Made by a program: the position numbers and the translations under genes
In this document: positions 11,871 to 24,741 of the stretch, piece by piece
How the letters are laid out: each line of letters opens with the position of its first letter
Position numbering within the stretch: position 1 is the stretch's first letter
Notes under the pieces: model-generated
Seen by the model: only the letters and a program-made list of their open reading frames with translations
Database searches by the model: none
What the model was told of the DNA's origin: nothing
Origin: Archilochus colubris
Lineage: Eukaryota; Chordata; Aves; Apodiformes; Trochilidae
Direction: 5' to 3'
NCBI GenBank assembly: GCA_023079485.1
Contig: CM041085.1
Coordinates: forward strand, 32,659,121-32,723,120
DNA: 64,000 nucleotides

Positions 11871-14800
11871 CAGGATAGCTCAAATGTTTCCAAACTTTTT
11901 TACAATATTTAAGCAATACACAGTCCTCAGAAATACTTTAAACATTGAAAAATTGTCAATAGGAAATTTTTTGTCCCTAGGAAGGCAGGTCGATTCTTCT
12001 TTTCATGAAAAGGGTTTAAGAACTTCTGGATTCTTCTCAAAATTCTGCATTTCAGTTTATAACTAGAACTTTAGTCTAGGTGATTTTACTTTTTTAGTAA
12101 TGAAAAGAAGGTATCATTTATTCTCGTGCCCTTTATTGAGCAGAATATGCTCTAAAAATTACTCACTAACTCCAAACTGGGTAAAAGACCGACTATTAAA
12201 TATGACACATTATATTTTACAAGGTTAGAAGTACTTATATTCAGCAAACTACAAGGCACAGTAAAAATGTGGAAAACCTAAAAAAATGTATTATTCTTCT
12301 GCTTAAGGTTAACTACCACTAGAACTAAAGAAATATTTTTCCAGTCTGCTTTCTACATTGTGTGACAACTATCATCTGAATGTGTATGAATTCAGTGAAC
12401 GAATATTCAAAGCAAGCTGTCTAAACCCAGACTGTCTTCCAGGGATTTCACACACCAACAGCAGCACAGCAAACCTGCCCTTTATCAAGGTGTAGTCTGA
12501 GCAGCACTACAGTCAGAAATTACAAATGTTTTGTCATTGAGAAAAGGCTTCTCTTTCAGTCCTTTACCTTCCCAACACACAAAGGCAATTTGGTGGCAGA
12601 TGCCATATTTCCATAAACTCTTTGAACACCCAAACATTACTTGATGTATAATTATGTAATAATCAATCTCCAGTAACTGAGAGAAGTTTCAAGTCACTAG
12701 GCATACTTGGCTATAGCTTCAGTGGTCCTCTTTATTATTAAAAACACATTTTTTTTCCTTAAATGTATACATCTATGTCAAGTGCAAATAATTCCTTTAG
12801 GTCTTTAACACTATCATAGCTGTTCATAATGCTGAGATATTAGTTCTCTATGTTCCTCTCCCTTTATTTTGAAAATTATTATTTTTTTTCCCCAAAAGTT
12901 TTAGGTATTTTTCATGTCAGCAGACACTTGGTGGAAGGTGGATCCCTTGTTCTTACCCAAGGTAACATTAAATTTACCCTGCCTTTGTAAGAGATGGAAG
13001 TCCAATACACCCTGCTGATCACACCCAAGAAACACAGCAGAAATCCTATTTGAGCCTTCTAATGAAGTGACTTCATGTGTCTCAGCCCTGGGCAAGATAC
13101 AGACAGGGCTTCTGCCGAGCCTGAAACCCCTCCCTGTTCATGTAATCCTGTCTGGAGTACCAGCTGATACTACTCACCCAAGTCCCATGCAAACTGCAGG
13201 TGAGATAGAAATCTAAATGCCATGCAACAGATGTTTGGAAAAATTACTCTACTTCCATCATCTTCTTTGTTAAACGTCTGTATTTCTCTAATTTAATACA
13301 TAAAAAGTATTTAGTTACTGAGACAGAGTTGAAGTAACACCTGTCATAACAATCAGCAGAAATCATTCTGCTTTGGAGTATTTGTTGATTTAACATTTCT
13401 GCTGACACTCTCAGTACTTGGTTGCAACATCTAACACTGCTGTAATTCATAAGCCTATTTCAATGCATCCTTAACATAAGAACAATTTTGATGTTTGGAA
13501 AACAACTTTGATGTTTTGATTTGTTGATGTAGAAAGATGGGCCCTTCCTAACCCTACAATTTTCACTCCTCCATGTGTCTGGGACATGAGGATGTGCTTG
13601 CAGGTTTAGTCATTCTGGCTCATCCAAAACACACCTCCACCCACCAAGCTCCCAGTGCTATTTCCCCACCTAGAAAATGTGCCCAAAATTTTGAAGAAAA
13701 CTACCAAAATACAAAAGAATCTTTTTACACGAATAAAAACAAAGGCCTTACTTTCAAACATAAGGAACCTTAGGCAGTTTTTACTAAATGCATGGCATGT
13801 TCCTAACACTGGAAAAGGACCCTGCTAATTATTTACAAACCTATCTAAGAATGGCCTTTCAAAGCTTTTTTTTTATTTATTTTTTTAAGTAAAAGACATC
13901 TTTCTGAAGGACTCACATGAGTCCTGAATTTACTCACATGAGTAAATTAAAAGTATATCTGAATGTCTGCAAAATCAAAGCTTTTAAATAATGCAAGATG
14001 CAGTGGGTTAGTAACAAGCAAGAATATGGATGAAAGGAGCAAATACTGCTCATAATCAAGTATACTTGGGTTGCACCTCTATTAGTCATACTCTGTGTGG
14101 AAATACATCATGAGTCCATTTGTTGAAAAATACCAAAGACTAAAAACAATCCCCAAAAGATAAATCCCATGGTGTCCATGGCTAGATGTCACTCAGAACA
14201 GAACCCTGTGTGAGGTTTGCTGGGAGTCACTGTGGCACTGAGCATGACATTTTATGACAGCAGGATAGTAAATGGATCAGAGATGTTCTACCTTTGGATC
14301 CTGTTTTACTTGCTTAAAGTAAAGTTACTATCTGAGCTTGAAGCAAAAGCAGAGACCTGTTTTTCTGAACAAGACAGACTCTTAAGGGCAAGGAAACTAC
14401 AAAGAAAAGCACTGTGTTAATGAATTTTTATCACGAAGCTTTGGTTTCTAAATCATGTACAGCTACCTGAGTCTTCCTTCTTAAAAAGGTAACGATGAAC
14501 AGAAGCCCCCTGCTGATACTGCATGACAAGTTGAGCCATTATGACACTTCTAAAGAGGCAAAAAAGTTGCCTCAAAGATGATATTTGGAGAATGATGATA
14601 TTCTGGAGAGAGACTCATTTTATTGGCCTGAGTAATCACTACTAATCCTTAGAGTTGGGCTAGAGGAATAAGTTCTCAGTAGGATGAGGTCCCAAACACA
14701 CGTGCCCTAAAACACTATTCCTGCAACACCAAGCTAAGGACTTGGTTCAGCCTATTGACATCTTGGAATCTTCAGTTTGACCAAATTTGTTATATGAGAA

Positions 14801-15434
14801 ACTGCATGATAGAAATGATCTTTCTTGCAGATCAGTAATCAAGACTTCTTCCATCTACCCTTACTGCTGAAGGTTTGTTGTATGCTCTGTTAGTTAACTG
14901 AGGATATTTTTTCCTACACATTTTTTGCTAGGGAAACAAACTGCTAGAACTAGTAGCAGCAGCAGCTTGCCATCTGCTGACACATTTTCATCTGACACTG
15001 TTCATTGCACTAAATTTCATGTTTGCATTTATATAGAAACATCTACCCCCACCCCAATCTAGTTTGACAAATTCATGAAGATGCCTGTGTGCAATGTATG
15101 AAATAAAGCAGTGAGTACTCCTTTAGCAATGTCTTGGTGTATGGGCAGTCAATCACATACTCTTGGGATTTTACCACATATTTTCCTGGATAGAGAAAGT
15201 AAAAGGTCATTGAAGCTGGAGAGCCATCATTTGAGCTGAAGTGCCCTTTTGTAAGTTCTGAATGATCTTGAACTACAGCCAAAGTGAAGTGTTTAGAAGA
15301 TGAGGGGGGGAAGGGACTCTGATGTTTGGAGCAGTAGAATATATTCAGAATAATCCATAGTAGTAGTAATTAGTAGTAGATTTGAAAAAAAAAAAAGATC
15401 CAGGAGTTAATAGGGGAACTCAGATATATGCCAT
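11871..15434. other. non-coding DNA without recognised repeat
   Basis: No gene or mobile element is recognised. The notable item is the pair of adjacent palindromes at 13909-13948. T-rich runs lie near 12750 and 13867-13887. Just before LTR A there is an imperfect TAG-rich run (15355-15382) that takes part in the inverted repeat described separately. Confidence 0.5.
13909..13948. repeat. two adjacent palindromes with a shared core
   Basis: GGACTCA-CA-TGAGTCC (13909-13924) is followed two bases later by AATTTACTCA, CA and TGAGTAAATT (13927-13948). The arms are 7 bp and 10 bp, both perfect, and both centres are the same 12-mer ACTCACATGAGT. Each unit holds TGAGT half-sites like those bound by AP-1/bZIP proteins. 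The pairing could equally be a small duplication of a palindrome. Confidence 0.8.
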
Positions 15435-15577
15435 TCAGTTGTCCTGGTTTGGGCCAGGATAAAGGTGATTTTCTGTCTTGTACTTTTGCTTTCAGCTAAG
15501 TCTCTTGTAAGTAGTTGCACTTGCTGAAATTAACAGCAAGTTTCTCAGACAGTCTGCTAATCTACTACTAATTACTA
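15364..15577. repeat. 19-bp perfect inverted repeat, one arm in flank, one arm in LTR A
   Basis: TAGTAATTAGTAGTAGATT at 15364-15382 lies in the DNA before the LTR. Its exact reverse complement AATCTACTACTAATTACTA lies at 15559-15577 within the LTR. The related LTR at 38843 lacks this segment, reading CTGCTTCTAGGACTG at the same place. The LTR arm therefore looks like a small insertion copied from the flank in reverse orientation after integration. Confidence 0.85.
15435..15439. repeat. target-site duplication of LTR A, left copy
   Basis: TCAGT directly precedes the LTR's TG and is matched by TCAGT at 16240-16244 directly after its terminal CA. Confidence 0.8.
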
Positions 15578-16239
15578 GGATTGATAACACTCAATGTTTA
15601 TAGTTACTGCTAGAGACTGGTGTGCAGAGCCAAGGACACTGCTCGGCTCTGAGGAACATTTTACTCTCCAGAAGGAAGAAAGAGGTCCCACCTGCAGCCC
15701 TCCCTTAGGAGGAACGGACAAGATAGATGCCAGAATTGACCAGAGTATTTCATCCCATATACATCATACTCAGTGTAAATTTGAGGCATCACGAGGGCCA
15801 AGCCATGCTTCCAGTTTCCAGCTGCTTGCCTTTCCTGCCTTTCCTGCTTCCCTTCCTTCACCCAGCATCCTGGAAGGATTCCATCCGTTCGCCTGCCTGT
15901 GCTCCTGATCCGTGCCAGCCCATATCTGTGTGTTCCTGCCTCCAGTTCCCGACTGCTCCCGACTCCAGGAGTCCAGCCTGGACTTTCCCAGGGCTGCCCT
16001 GCAGCCTCGGTGGTGACGTGAGAGTTACTGGGGGAAAGGAGGGAGGAATGTGGTTTCCATTTTCCTGAATATTTGTATATATTTAGTAATTTTTCCTATT
16101 TATCATTACTGTTTCATTAAAGTTGTGTAGTTTAGTTTCCAACCCATAAGTCTCTCTCCCTTATTCTTTCTCCTTTCTTTATCAGGGAGGAGAGAGAGAT
16201 TAATAGCAAGCATCTGTCACTTGGTTTAATTGCTGGGCA
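15440..16239 (+). mobile_element. solo LTR A, endogenous retrovirus (ERVL-like)
   Basis: The element begins TGTCCTGGTTTGGGCCAGGA and ends GGGCA, with TCAGT duplicated on both sides. Its whole length aligns by eye with LTR B (38843-39651), and it shares blocks with LTR C (57928-58692). ATTAAA at 16116-16121 is the likely polyadenylation signal. The TATA position reads TGTAAA (15774-15779), a change from the TATAAA of B and C. No internal retroviral sequence follows, so it is a solo LTR left by recombination. The 5-bp duplication fits ERVL-type integrases (inference). Its 3' end is about 16 bases shorter than that of B, although its duplication is intact. Confidence 0.9.
16116..16121 (+). promoter_or_regulatory. 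likely polyadenylation signal in LTR A
   Basis: ATTAAA lies in the same context as in LTRs B and C (TTTCATTAAAG), followed by a GT-rich stretch. Confidence 0.6.
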
Positions 16240-16244
16240 TCAGT
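16240..16244. repeat. target-site duplication of LTR A, right copy
   Basis: TCAGT matches 15435-15439. Confidence 0.8.
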
Positions 16245-19200
16245 GACGGAGAACCAGGAATGGCATTTTCATAGCAGAAAAAAGAAACCAGTTGGCTGTA
16301 CATAGCCAAGAGCAAGAAATTAAAGATGCACTCTATGGCCTGGATGAAAAGGCAGGTACAGAAGTCTGATCTAAATAGTTTGTACCTGGCTCACACAGGG
16401 CTGATATGCTCTGTGCAGCTCTGCTGATGTCTGACAAAGAAGGAGTCCACAGTCTCTCCTTAGCACAAAAAATTGAGAACCACTTAGTTTTCCCACTATG
16501 GCATGGATACAACCTCTGAGACTAAAAAAAAAAAACCTTAAGAATACATTATAGTGGGGTCTTAACATGATAACTGCATAACTATTCAGCTGGGGGAATT
16601 CTAACAAGACTGTAATAAAGCTCTTACTATTTTTCAATCTGATCTATTAGAGAATCTTTTCTCCATCCAGCTTCATTTAAGCTTTTTCCTCCCTGCCACT
16701 CTACCCCTCTGTCTCCAAGTAAATCCAATCAACTAAGTAGCCATTTAGTTAAAATCCTCTCAGGGTCAGAGCCTTCAATTCCTTCAGGACTCTTACAGCC
16801 ATATCATCATTTCTTCAACTCCGGTTTTCTAGACCATTGATTTTTTTTTTTTCAGGGCTATTTGAAACTGCTCCTCTGGTACTACTTGTGTAATAGCCCA
16901 TTGTGTGGGGAGCATTGCCCAGGTCTGACATACACAGTTCCACACCAGAGTATGCCTCTGACAGTTCATTAGAGCAGGCTTCCATGGTGGAGAGAACTGC
17001 ATCAATTTTGATTGTTTTATTTAAATTTTTTTGTCCGCCTTTGACACAGAGATAAATGCTGTAATTTTCTGTTGAACAGTCTGGATAATATGCATGGGTC
17101 TAGCTGCTATCTTATAGCTGGCAATTGACTCTCACAGTAAGGGAGTGTGAAACTAGAGGGTCCACTTATACTAAGTTTGCACAGATGTTTCTGGCAGTTC
17201 AGGATATCTTGGATCTGCACAAATATCTGATCTAAAACATGGGCTGAGGGGAAATTCTCTCCATCAAAAAGCCACAAGGAGAGGGCATGCACTGCTGGAA
17301 ACCAACATCAGACCCAGCCAAGACTTGCAGTGGCTAAGGAGAAAGAGATGGCAAAAGCCAGTACCATGTGGTTCCCAGAGGCTGCCTTGAACACAAATGT
17401 CTGATGGGGAACTATTACTTCAGACAGAAGGACATCAAGCAATAGGTGGTATTGCATGAAGTTGTGAACCAAAATAGATACTTCTTATACAGGAGTAGGT
17501 GATGGCATATTTCCAGCATCTCAGAGGAGTTGGGATGCAGTTTTGCTTGTGAAAAACTCAAGTGAGAACCACAGCAAGTGAAACCACTGTGTTTGACTCA
17601 CAAGCAAAATTATCACTGTTGAGATTGCTCACTCTCTGGTTTTACTTCAGGGCAGCCCCATCAGTCAACACTAAAGATTACAGGACTCCACAGCAACTGA
17701 TTACATATTGCCCTTTAGTTACAACTGATGGTGGATTGATTGCAATTGTTTTCTTGAGGTTTGCAGTGATATTACTGTTGGTTTTGGCTGGGAAATAAAA
17801 ATGGGAGAAAGTGCTGTTAATAGGTCCTGGCATGAGCTAATTGGAACAACATGGTATACAGTATTATTATGCTGCACTGCTCAGCCTGATTTTCTGCTAT
17901 GGCAAAAAGTACAGCTGCCAAACACCTTGGTTCCAACTAACTGTCCTCTAGCATGAGAATGAGAGTAGCCACAGCAGAAATTCATAGACTTTAGCACATC
18001 TAAATAATGCTCTCTACCTTCAGCTGCTCTTCTGGAGCAAAGCTAAACAATGAGCTACAGGCTGAACTTTTGTCCTCTCTCAGGAATACAAGAGATTGTA
18101 ACCATCTATGTTAACAGACATGGTGTTTTACCATCATAATTTAAATTTCCAGTATTGATGGGGAGGTAGTGGTAGGCAAACAGACCAGCCCAAAGGACAA
18201 CCTTAAACAACAAAATTTCCTTAATGTAATCCTTAATTTAGGATCTTAAGAAAGTTGATTTATTTTCACAAAATCATGTGACAAAAGGGTAGCTGAAAGT
18301 GTTGTTTTAAAAGTCAGAATGCTATCATTCTGCCTACATGGCCATGTACAGTTATACTTGGAAGTATTTGGTTGCTGAAATTTACTGCCCATTACTTCTA
18401 TCCTGTCTCGAGTCTACTGCATTTAAATGCAACAATGAGCTAACATTTGTATATTCCACAAAGGAGAAGGCTGATAAATATTAATGGGAAATTTGCTCCT
18501 CATGTATCTTATGAATTTTTATGTATTCCTTCATCTAGGGGCATCATTGTACAACTTTCACATAAATGATTTCAGAGATCCTATTTCAGCCTTGAATTTC
18601 CACTTTGCACCCAGGCCCCTGCAGTGGAAAAGCCAACAGACTCAGCTGACAACTCTGACTATTGAAAAGTGTCTAACCCTTACAGAAGAGGCCTTTTCTC
18701 ATCCATTTAAAGACCAGTGGTAAGATTAATTCTGCCACTAAACATATTAATTTTAACTTGGCAGCAGTGGAAGGAGTCCTTACTAGGACTCCAGACAGGC
18801 ACACTGCCTTTTACGTGCACCATAAAACTAATGCAATAGATCATCAGTATTAAGCCATATTGCAAGTTTCTAAGTAGAAAAGAAAATCTCTCCTGGTAAA
18901 TAAGACCACCCTTGAACACACTGATGTCTCTCAAATTCAGAATGCTTACTCTTCTCCTCCTTTTGTGTATTTTAACTCATTACACTTTCACACTGTAGGC
19001 TCAGCACTCATAAGCCTTTTTACAAGAAAATAGCAAAATCCCCTTTTAGAAACTGCAGTCAATTCTAGAATACTGTGGCTCTGGCCACAGAGAGAAGCTT
19101 AAACAACAACAACAAAAAAATCTAATTCTTTGACCAAATGCAACGTGTAACGTGCGACTACTACTCTAGATATGCAAGGAATATTCCCCTCAGAACAATT

Positions 19201-22200
19201 TCATTAAGCAAGAGAAGTATTGGGGTTTAAGCTAAGTTCTTACACTTAAGAGGAAAGGAGAATGTACTCTATAAAATGTATATACTCTATAAAATGCAGA
19301 AATTCTCTGCTGCAGAGTCTTCTGAAGTTACAAACTGATCTTAGCATTTCATGTATTAAAATATGCAATTTTAAAGAGACTCTATACAAACATATATATA
19401 TGCAGCCCTCAGATTTATTCCACTGTGTGTTGTCTGCTATTTCCAGTATTTCCTTTACATTAAATTAATAATGGCAGTTGAATTCTTTGACCCTAAGGAT
19501 CAAAGCTTGCATTGGTGTGGCACTATGTGCAAAATTCCCCCACCATGCACCACCTCACCCTTCATCTTCAGTGATTCCTTGGAATTCAGTCCTTTCATAG
19601 CCAGGTGAACTACATGATGTGCATGATGGAATGGTGTTTCCCTGCTCTTTGCTGATTTACTTAAAGCTGCATTGCATTTACTCACATTATTGTTTTGCTG
19701 TTAACAAAATCACTGTTTATACAAAATCAAGCTAAGGTCCTGAGCAAAATCTTGGTCATGCTGACCTACACCAAATCAGCTGTAAAACACAATTTGGAAA
19801 ACAGAGCACACACTAGAATAACCAGGTAGTGCCTACAGTAAACAGCCACCTATGAGGGTAATCATTCAACTTCAGACATCAGGAGCAGACCCCACTGAGC
19901 ATGGGGAACCTCTGGAAAGGCATCTGCAGACTCATGAGGAAGATCATAAGGGTGATGTTCTTCACACATCTCTAAAACACACCCACTTGTACGGAACTGG
20001 ATGGCTCAAAATGAAGTCATTGTACCATTGTATCTTCAAAGGCACAACCAGGCTGAAGATAGCATAGTGAAAAGCAAATATTTAACAAAACAAAACAAAC
20101 AGCTATGCCAATAGCTATGGAACAGAAATTTTTCATACACAGTTATGATGCTGCAGCTGATTAAATAACATGCAGCCAGATTCAATACTCAGGCTGTTGG
20201 ATGATTTCTCTTTGATACAGAACTTTGTCTTTTCTAAAAATGTGATTTAAAGCAGCTGCTTAAAATTGCACTTATCTCTACCCCTGAAACATATCCCTCC
20301 CTTCAATGGAGACCTTATTTCAGTATTATGTTCAATATTATTTCAGTAACTAATAGTTGATTTATTGCAGTGTTCACCCCTCCACTAAAAATAATTTACT
20401 GAAAATGAGCAGTGCATAGGCAAAAACCTATCAAAAGCCTTTCTTCAAATGCTATTTTGATCTTTAATTCTCCCAAAGTGAACAAAAAGATACTATTACA
20501 ATCACTTTGTGAAGATATTGTAGTAGTAAAAAAAGTTGCATGAATTTTCATCTTAGGGCCTGAAGGCTGACACACTGATGACAACCTTTTTTAACACACT
20601 AGTGGCTGTACAGTTGCCACTGTCACCTCTCAAGAAAAATAGCTAAAAATTTAATACATTGATATATGTCTGCATCACTTCCAGTAATGTCTGAATAGGA
20701 TGTTGGCAAAGGAAAGGGCCTAAAAAGTCACCTATACTTCCATACACAAGATGCAGGCAAACCCAGAACTGCCCTCACCTGTAACAGAGATGGGGTATTT
20801 CTTCTTCTTCTTCCATTAGCTTGCTCTCCAATGTAACTAAGACTGGAGATATTGCTGTCAGACATCTACTGTCCTTTTCCTACTTACTACTGACGCGTGC
20901 TACTGAACTGAACCTCTAAATATTACTTGGTTGCCATGGAAGCTGTGAGAAAAAATGTATTTCCCCAAGACACTCCAGGAACATGATAAGCAAAAGCCCT
21001 AATAATGGACTTTCTATCTGCTTTGAATCATTGAGCAAGTCAGACTGAGAGAAAATACTGAACTGCCCCAACATTCTTATCTGCCAGCATTTTTCAATAG
21101 AGATCCTCTAGTTAAAACTACATACAGATTTTTGCCAAAATCATTATTTTGCCTCAAGGCCACCAAAATGTTTGGTTTTTTGTGATTTTTTGGTGTTTTG
21201 TTTTTTTTTTTTCCCCTCCCAGTATTAATATTTTTATTTTTTTAAGAAAGCTTTAGATTCCCACTTTGGTACTGTGTTACTACAGGAGATTTTTGGTAAG
21301 CTGATTGTTTGGCTGGAAAAGGAATTTTAGAGATGAGTTTGACTTTGAAAAGGAAACGAATTTTGAAGTTGAAAGACCAGCAAGTTTATACAGCCTTCAA
21401 GAGAGCTGAGAAATTATCACCTCAGATGCAGTCCTACTAGCAATGAATCTGTCAGATAGCAGGAAGCCTGCACAATAGACAGTGTGTTCAGAAGCTGAAT
21501 ATTAAAGAACTGCTTTTTTGCATAAGACCAGTGTGTAGCATCTGATTTAAACATACTTGCAGTATGGATAGTTTTGTTAGGAACATATTTGTGTTTTATA
21601 ATGAAGAGAAAATAGTTTTCTTGATATAGAACACATACTGTCCACTCCTTTCCTTATGCTGTTACATATTAATGCAAAAGCAATATCTACCATATCAGAG
21701 TAAAATCTGTGTTAGAAAAATCTTATCTACTGCATCTAAACTATTCATTGTAACCATAAAATATTAAATATTAGATAAAAATGGATGATAGTATTTTTTA
21801 CCACCTCATGGTACAACAGAAGTCCTACTAGCCATTAAAAAATTAACCACCATCACCCACCTCCAGTCCTGCAAAAGTGAAGCCAATTGAATTTTATTTT
21901 AAAAGATTGCTTGCATTTGACACCATTATGCAAGTTAAACAGTCTTTCAGGCAGGCATTTGTATTGAAATTCTACATCAGATTTAGCCTTGGAAACTGTG
22001 CCCAGTTCCTGCCAGTTTGGAATCTGTGGGAAGTCCAACAAAAATTAATATTCCCACAGTGTGCCCTACATTGTCTAATCCAAGATGACTAAGTCCTAGT
22101 AAATTAAATAATGTCAGCATTATAAAACATATAATTTATATCTATTTGAACTTACTATACCCTTTTGATTAATCAGTCCTGATATATTGTACATCAATAA

Positions 22201-22804
22201 TTAAATGTCTTCCAGAAATGTCAATGCATATCAGAAAATTACTTAGTTGGGAACACATTAGTATTATAATTTACCTAATGTTTAGCTTTAATGCCTGAAT
22301 TTATGATCCTATTTCTTACAAAGATTAGTAGTGAATTACATGTTTAAAACTTAGTTCATGAAAAAAAAAAAAAAGAGATGTAGAATGCTCTGAAGACCAT
22401 CTGAGGTATGTTTCAAAGGATTATGGAATGAGTGTTTTACAAAAAATTACAGGAATATCTGGGATAGGTAAATAAAGAAATAACATTAAAAATTTGTCTC
22501 GAATATTCTAGCAGCAACATCATTTATGCAGTTGCCTGCAACAGGATCAATTTCTGTCTTTCAACTGCAAAGTATCAAGCTAGTCATAAAGAGAAATAAT
22601 GTTTATAAATTATCAGTCAGATCTTGTCTAGCTTTGAAAAGAGAAATAATCTCTTCCTATGTTAAGATGAATTTCTACTTCTTTTGAACAGCTACTGCAC
22701 AGAATTTACTCTTAAAAGAACTAATCTTGCAGAAGGATTAATAAAGGGATTTGGCATTTGTAGGACTAATATGGAGATGTACAATTACATAGATGGAACA
22801 GAAA
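16245..22804. other. non-coding DNA without recognised repeat
   Basis: No gene or clear mobile element is seen. A T-rich tract lies at 21170-21243 and an A run at 22362-22375. A CpG-bearing stretch near 20890-20945 includes an RFX-like X-box (20930-20943, separate entry). The segment 21880-22090 is open on both strands over about 60-70 codons but resembles no protein I know. Confidence 0.5.
20930..20943. promoter_or_regulatory. possible RFX X-box
   Basis: GTTGCCATGGAAGC matches the palindromic RFX-factor X-box consensus (GTTNCCATGGNAAC) except for one base near the end. There is no promoter context, so this may be chance. Confidence 0.2.
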
Positions 22805-22960
22805 TACTTCAAGGCATCCTGGGGTTAGGAAGGAACTTTCCCTTACAGCAGCTTATTCCATAATTGTCCACTGTGGGAGTTTTAGCACTTTCCTCCAAGA
22901 TCTAATACTCTCCACTGCTGGAGATGGAAGCACTGGGACAGATATATAATTGTGTGGAAC
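22805..22960 (+). mobile_element. ancient CR1/L3-like LINE 3' tail
   Basis: The blocks GGGGTTAGGAAGGAACTTTC, CAGCTTATTCCATAATTG, TTTTAGCACTTTCCTCC and CCACTGCTGGAGATGGAAGC occur in the order I recall for the 3' end of very old amniote CR1/L3-like LINEs. That tail reads 'ggatcaggaaggaatttt' through 'ccactgtcggagacagga'. Divergence is high and there is no terminal repeat, so the exact family is uncertain. Confidence 0.5.
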
Positions 22961-23960
22961 AAACTTGGAAATCCTTTTTTAAAAGTGTACGGACTTGTCT
23001 ATCCACTCAGATTTTTTTTTTCAAGATTTACTCATACTTACTTTGAGGACTCAGAACAAATAGAGACAGCACTGATGAGAAAGCTGAAGGCATAGCTGCC
23101 CTTCTAAAACAAATGACACCAGTTGTAGCTGGCTGACACTAGTTACACACAGAGCAGATGGAGCTTTAAAAATACAGTGGTTCTCATTGTCAGAAGTGTC
23201 ACATTTCATGGAGAGAACATGCAAACTAGCTGACTAGGAAAGGATTTTAAAAAAAGAGGAAAAATACAAATAATGCATGCTTACGGGAGAGTGTCTCTAG
23301 GAATATTAACAATTTCCTATTCATATTTCTCAGGTGTATTTTTTGTTACATTAATGACTTGGAAGCAGACTCAGATTCTGCTACAGTCAATATACTTCTG
23401 GAATGTTCTTTTTTCTTACCTGTGTCTCAACCTGCTAATAAACTTCAAGTATAGATGGTATTTCTTGCTTGTTCCCAGTGCTAAATATTAGAGGGTATTA
23501 ATGAGAAAAATTCTGGACAGACAGAGAGGTAGCTAATGAAAATGCAAGTTATTATTGTCTTGTCTGTACTCTCATCATCATAAAAAAATAAATGTGAAAG
23601 TATTCCTAATTAGTAAAAGGAATCCAAGACATTAAAACCACTTGAGAAATAAATACAGCTATAAACACTGCACCTGCTAGCCCAGGGGATTAAATGTTCT
23701 GATGCTTGCTGGGAGCACATTGCCATATTCTCTATTCTGAGCATGAAGTACTGCAGGCACTGAACCACCTTGAGTGAAAAAAATAAATAATCACACAGTG
23801 TAGCTGCCATCCATAGCTCTGGTGAATGCTCAGGAGGCTGCACAACAAGGGCCTATTTTCTAGAAATCCAGGAATCTGAGTTAAATGTAGAGTGAAGGAA
23901 TAAGGCTCAGGAATGATAACTAAAACCTTTAATAAAGGTAGCAAGCATGACGTAACACTT
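22961..23960. other. non-coding DNA without recognised repeat
   Basis: Nothing gene-like or repeat-like is recognised in this kilobase between the two LINE fragments. Confidence 0.5.
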
Positions 23961-24338
23961 TATAGAATCATTGAATGGGTTGGGTTGGCAAAGACCTTTA
24001 AAGGTCATCTACTCCAGCCCCCCCTTGCAATAGTGAGGGACATCTTCAACTAGCTCAGGTTGCTCAGGTCACCATCCAACCTAACCATGAATGTTTCTAG
24101 GGATGGGACATCTACCACCTCTCTGGGCAATATGTGCCAGTGTTTAACCATCCTCACTCTAACATTTCTTCCTTATAATTGAGTCTGAATATACCCCCTT
24201 TTAGTTTAAAGCCATTACCTCTTGTACCATCAGAATAGGCTGTACAAAAAAGTTTGTCCCCGTCTTATAATGCCCCTTTAAGTATTGTAATGCCTCCATA
24301 AAGTCTCCCTGAAGACTTCTCTATGCTGAACAATCCAG
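23961..24338 (-). mobile_element. CR1 LINE 3' end, truncated
   Basis: The plus strand reads TATAGAATCATTGAATGGG then TTGGGTTGGCAAAGACC, the reverse complement of a CR1 3' terminus. It continues with CATCCAACCTAACCATGAATG, TTTAGTTTAAAGCCATTACC and CTCCATAAAGTCTCCCTGAA, which are typical blocks of the 3' untranslated region and the very end of ORF2. The wording differs from the young copies at 58387 and 60571, so this is another, older subfamily. Confidence 0.9.
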
Positions 24339-24682
24339 ATAAGCAGGATTAAAAACAGTCTGTCAGCCATGCAGAGCTTTTCAGTAAATGCCTGAACTGA
24401 TGTTTAAATGATAGAGGAAAAAAATTTCTATTGAGAAGGAAAAATTCACCAAGTGTCATTATTAGATGTCATATAATTTGGAAGTTGCAGACAAATATTT
24501 TATAAATGGATGAAGGCATTTGGTGCAGAAAAATCCTCCAACAATATTACGAGACTAAGAAAAACCTGTGAAAAACACTGCTCCCTTAGGTCCATAATGT
24601 GGGTGGCAGATTCACAAGCTAAGGAATTATTAACTGCTGGGCTGCTGACAAGCTTCATTAGTTAGTATTAAGGCTCAGGGAA

Positions 24683-24741
<59 letters not shown>

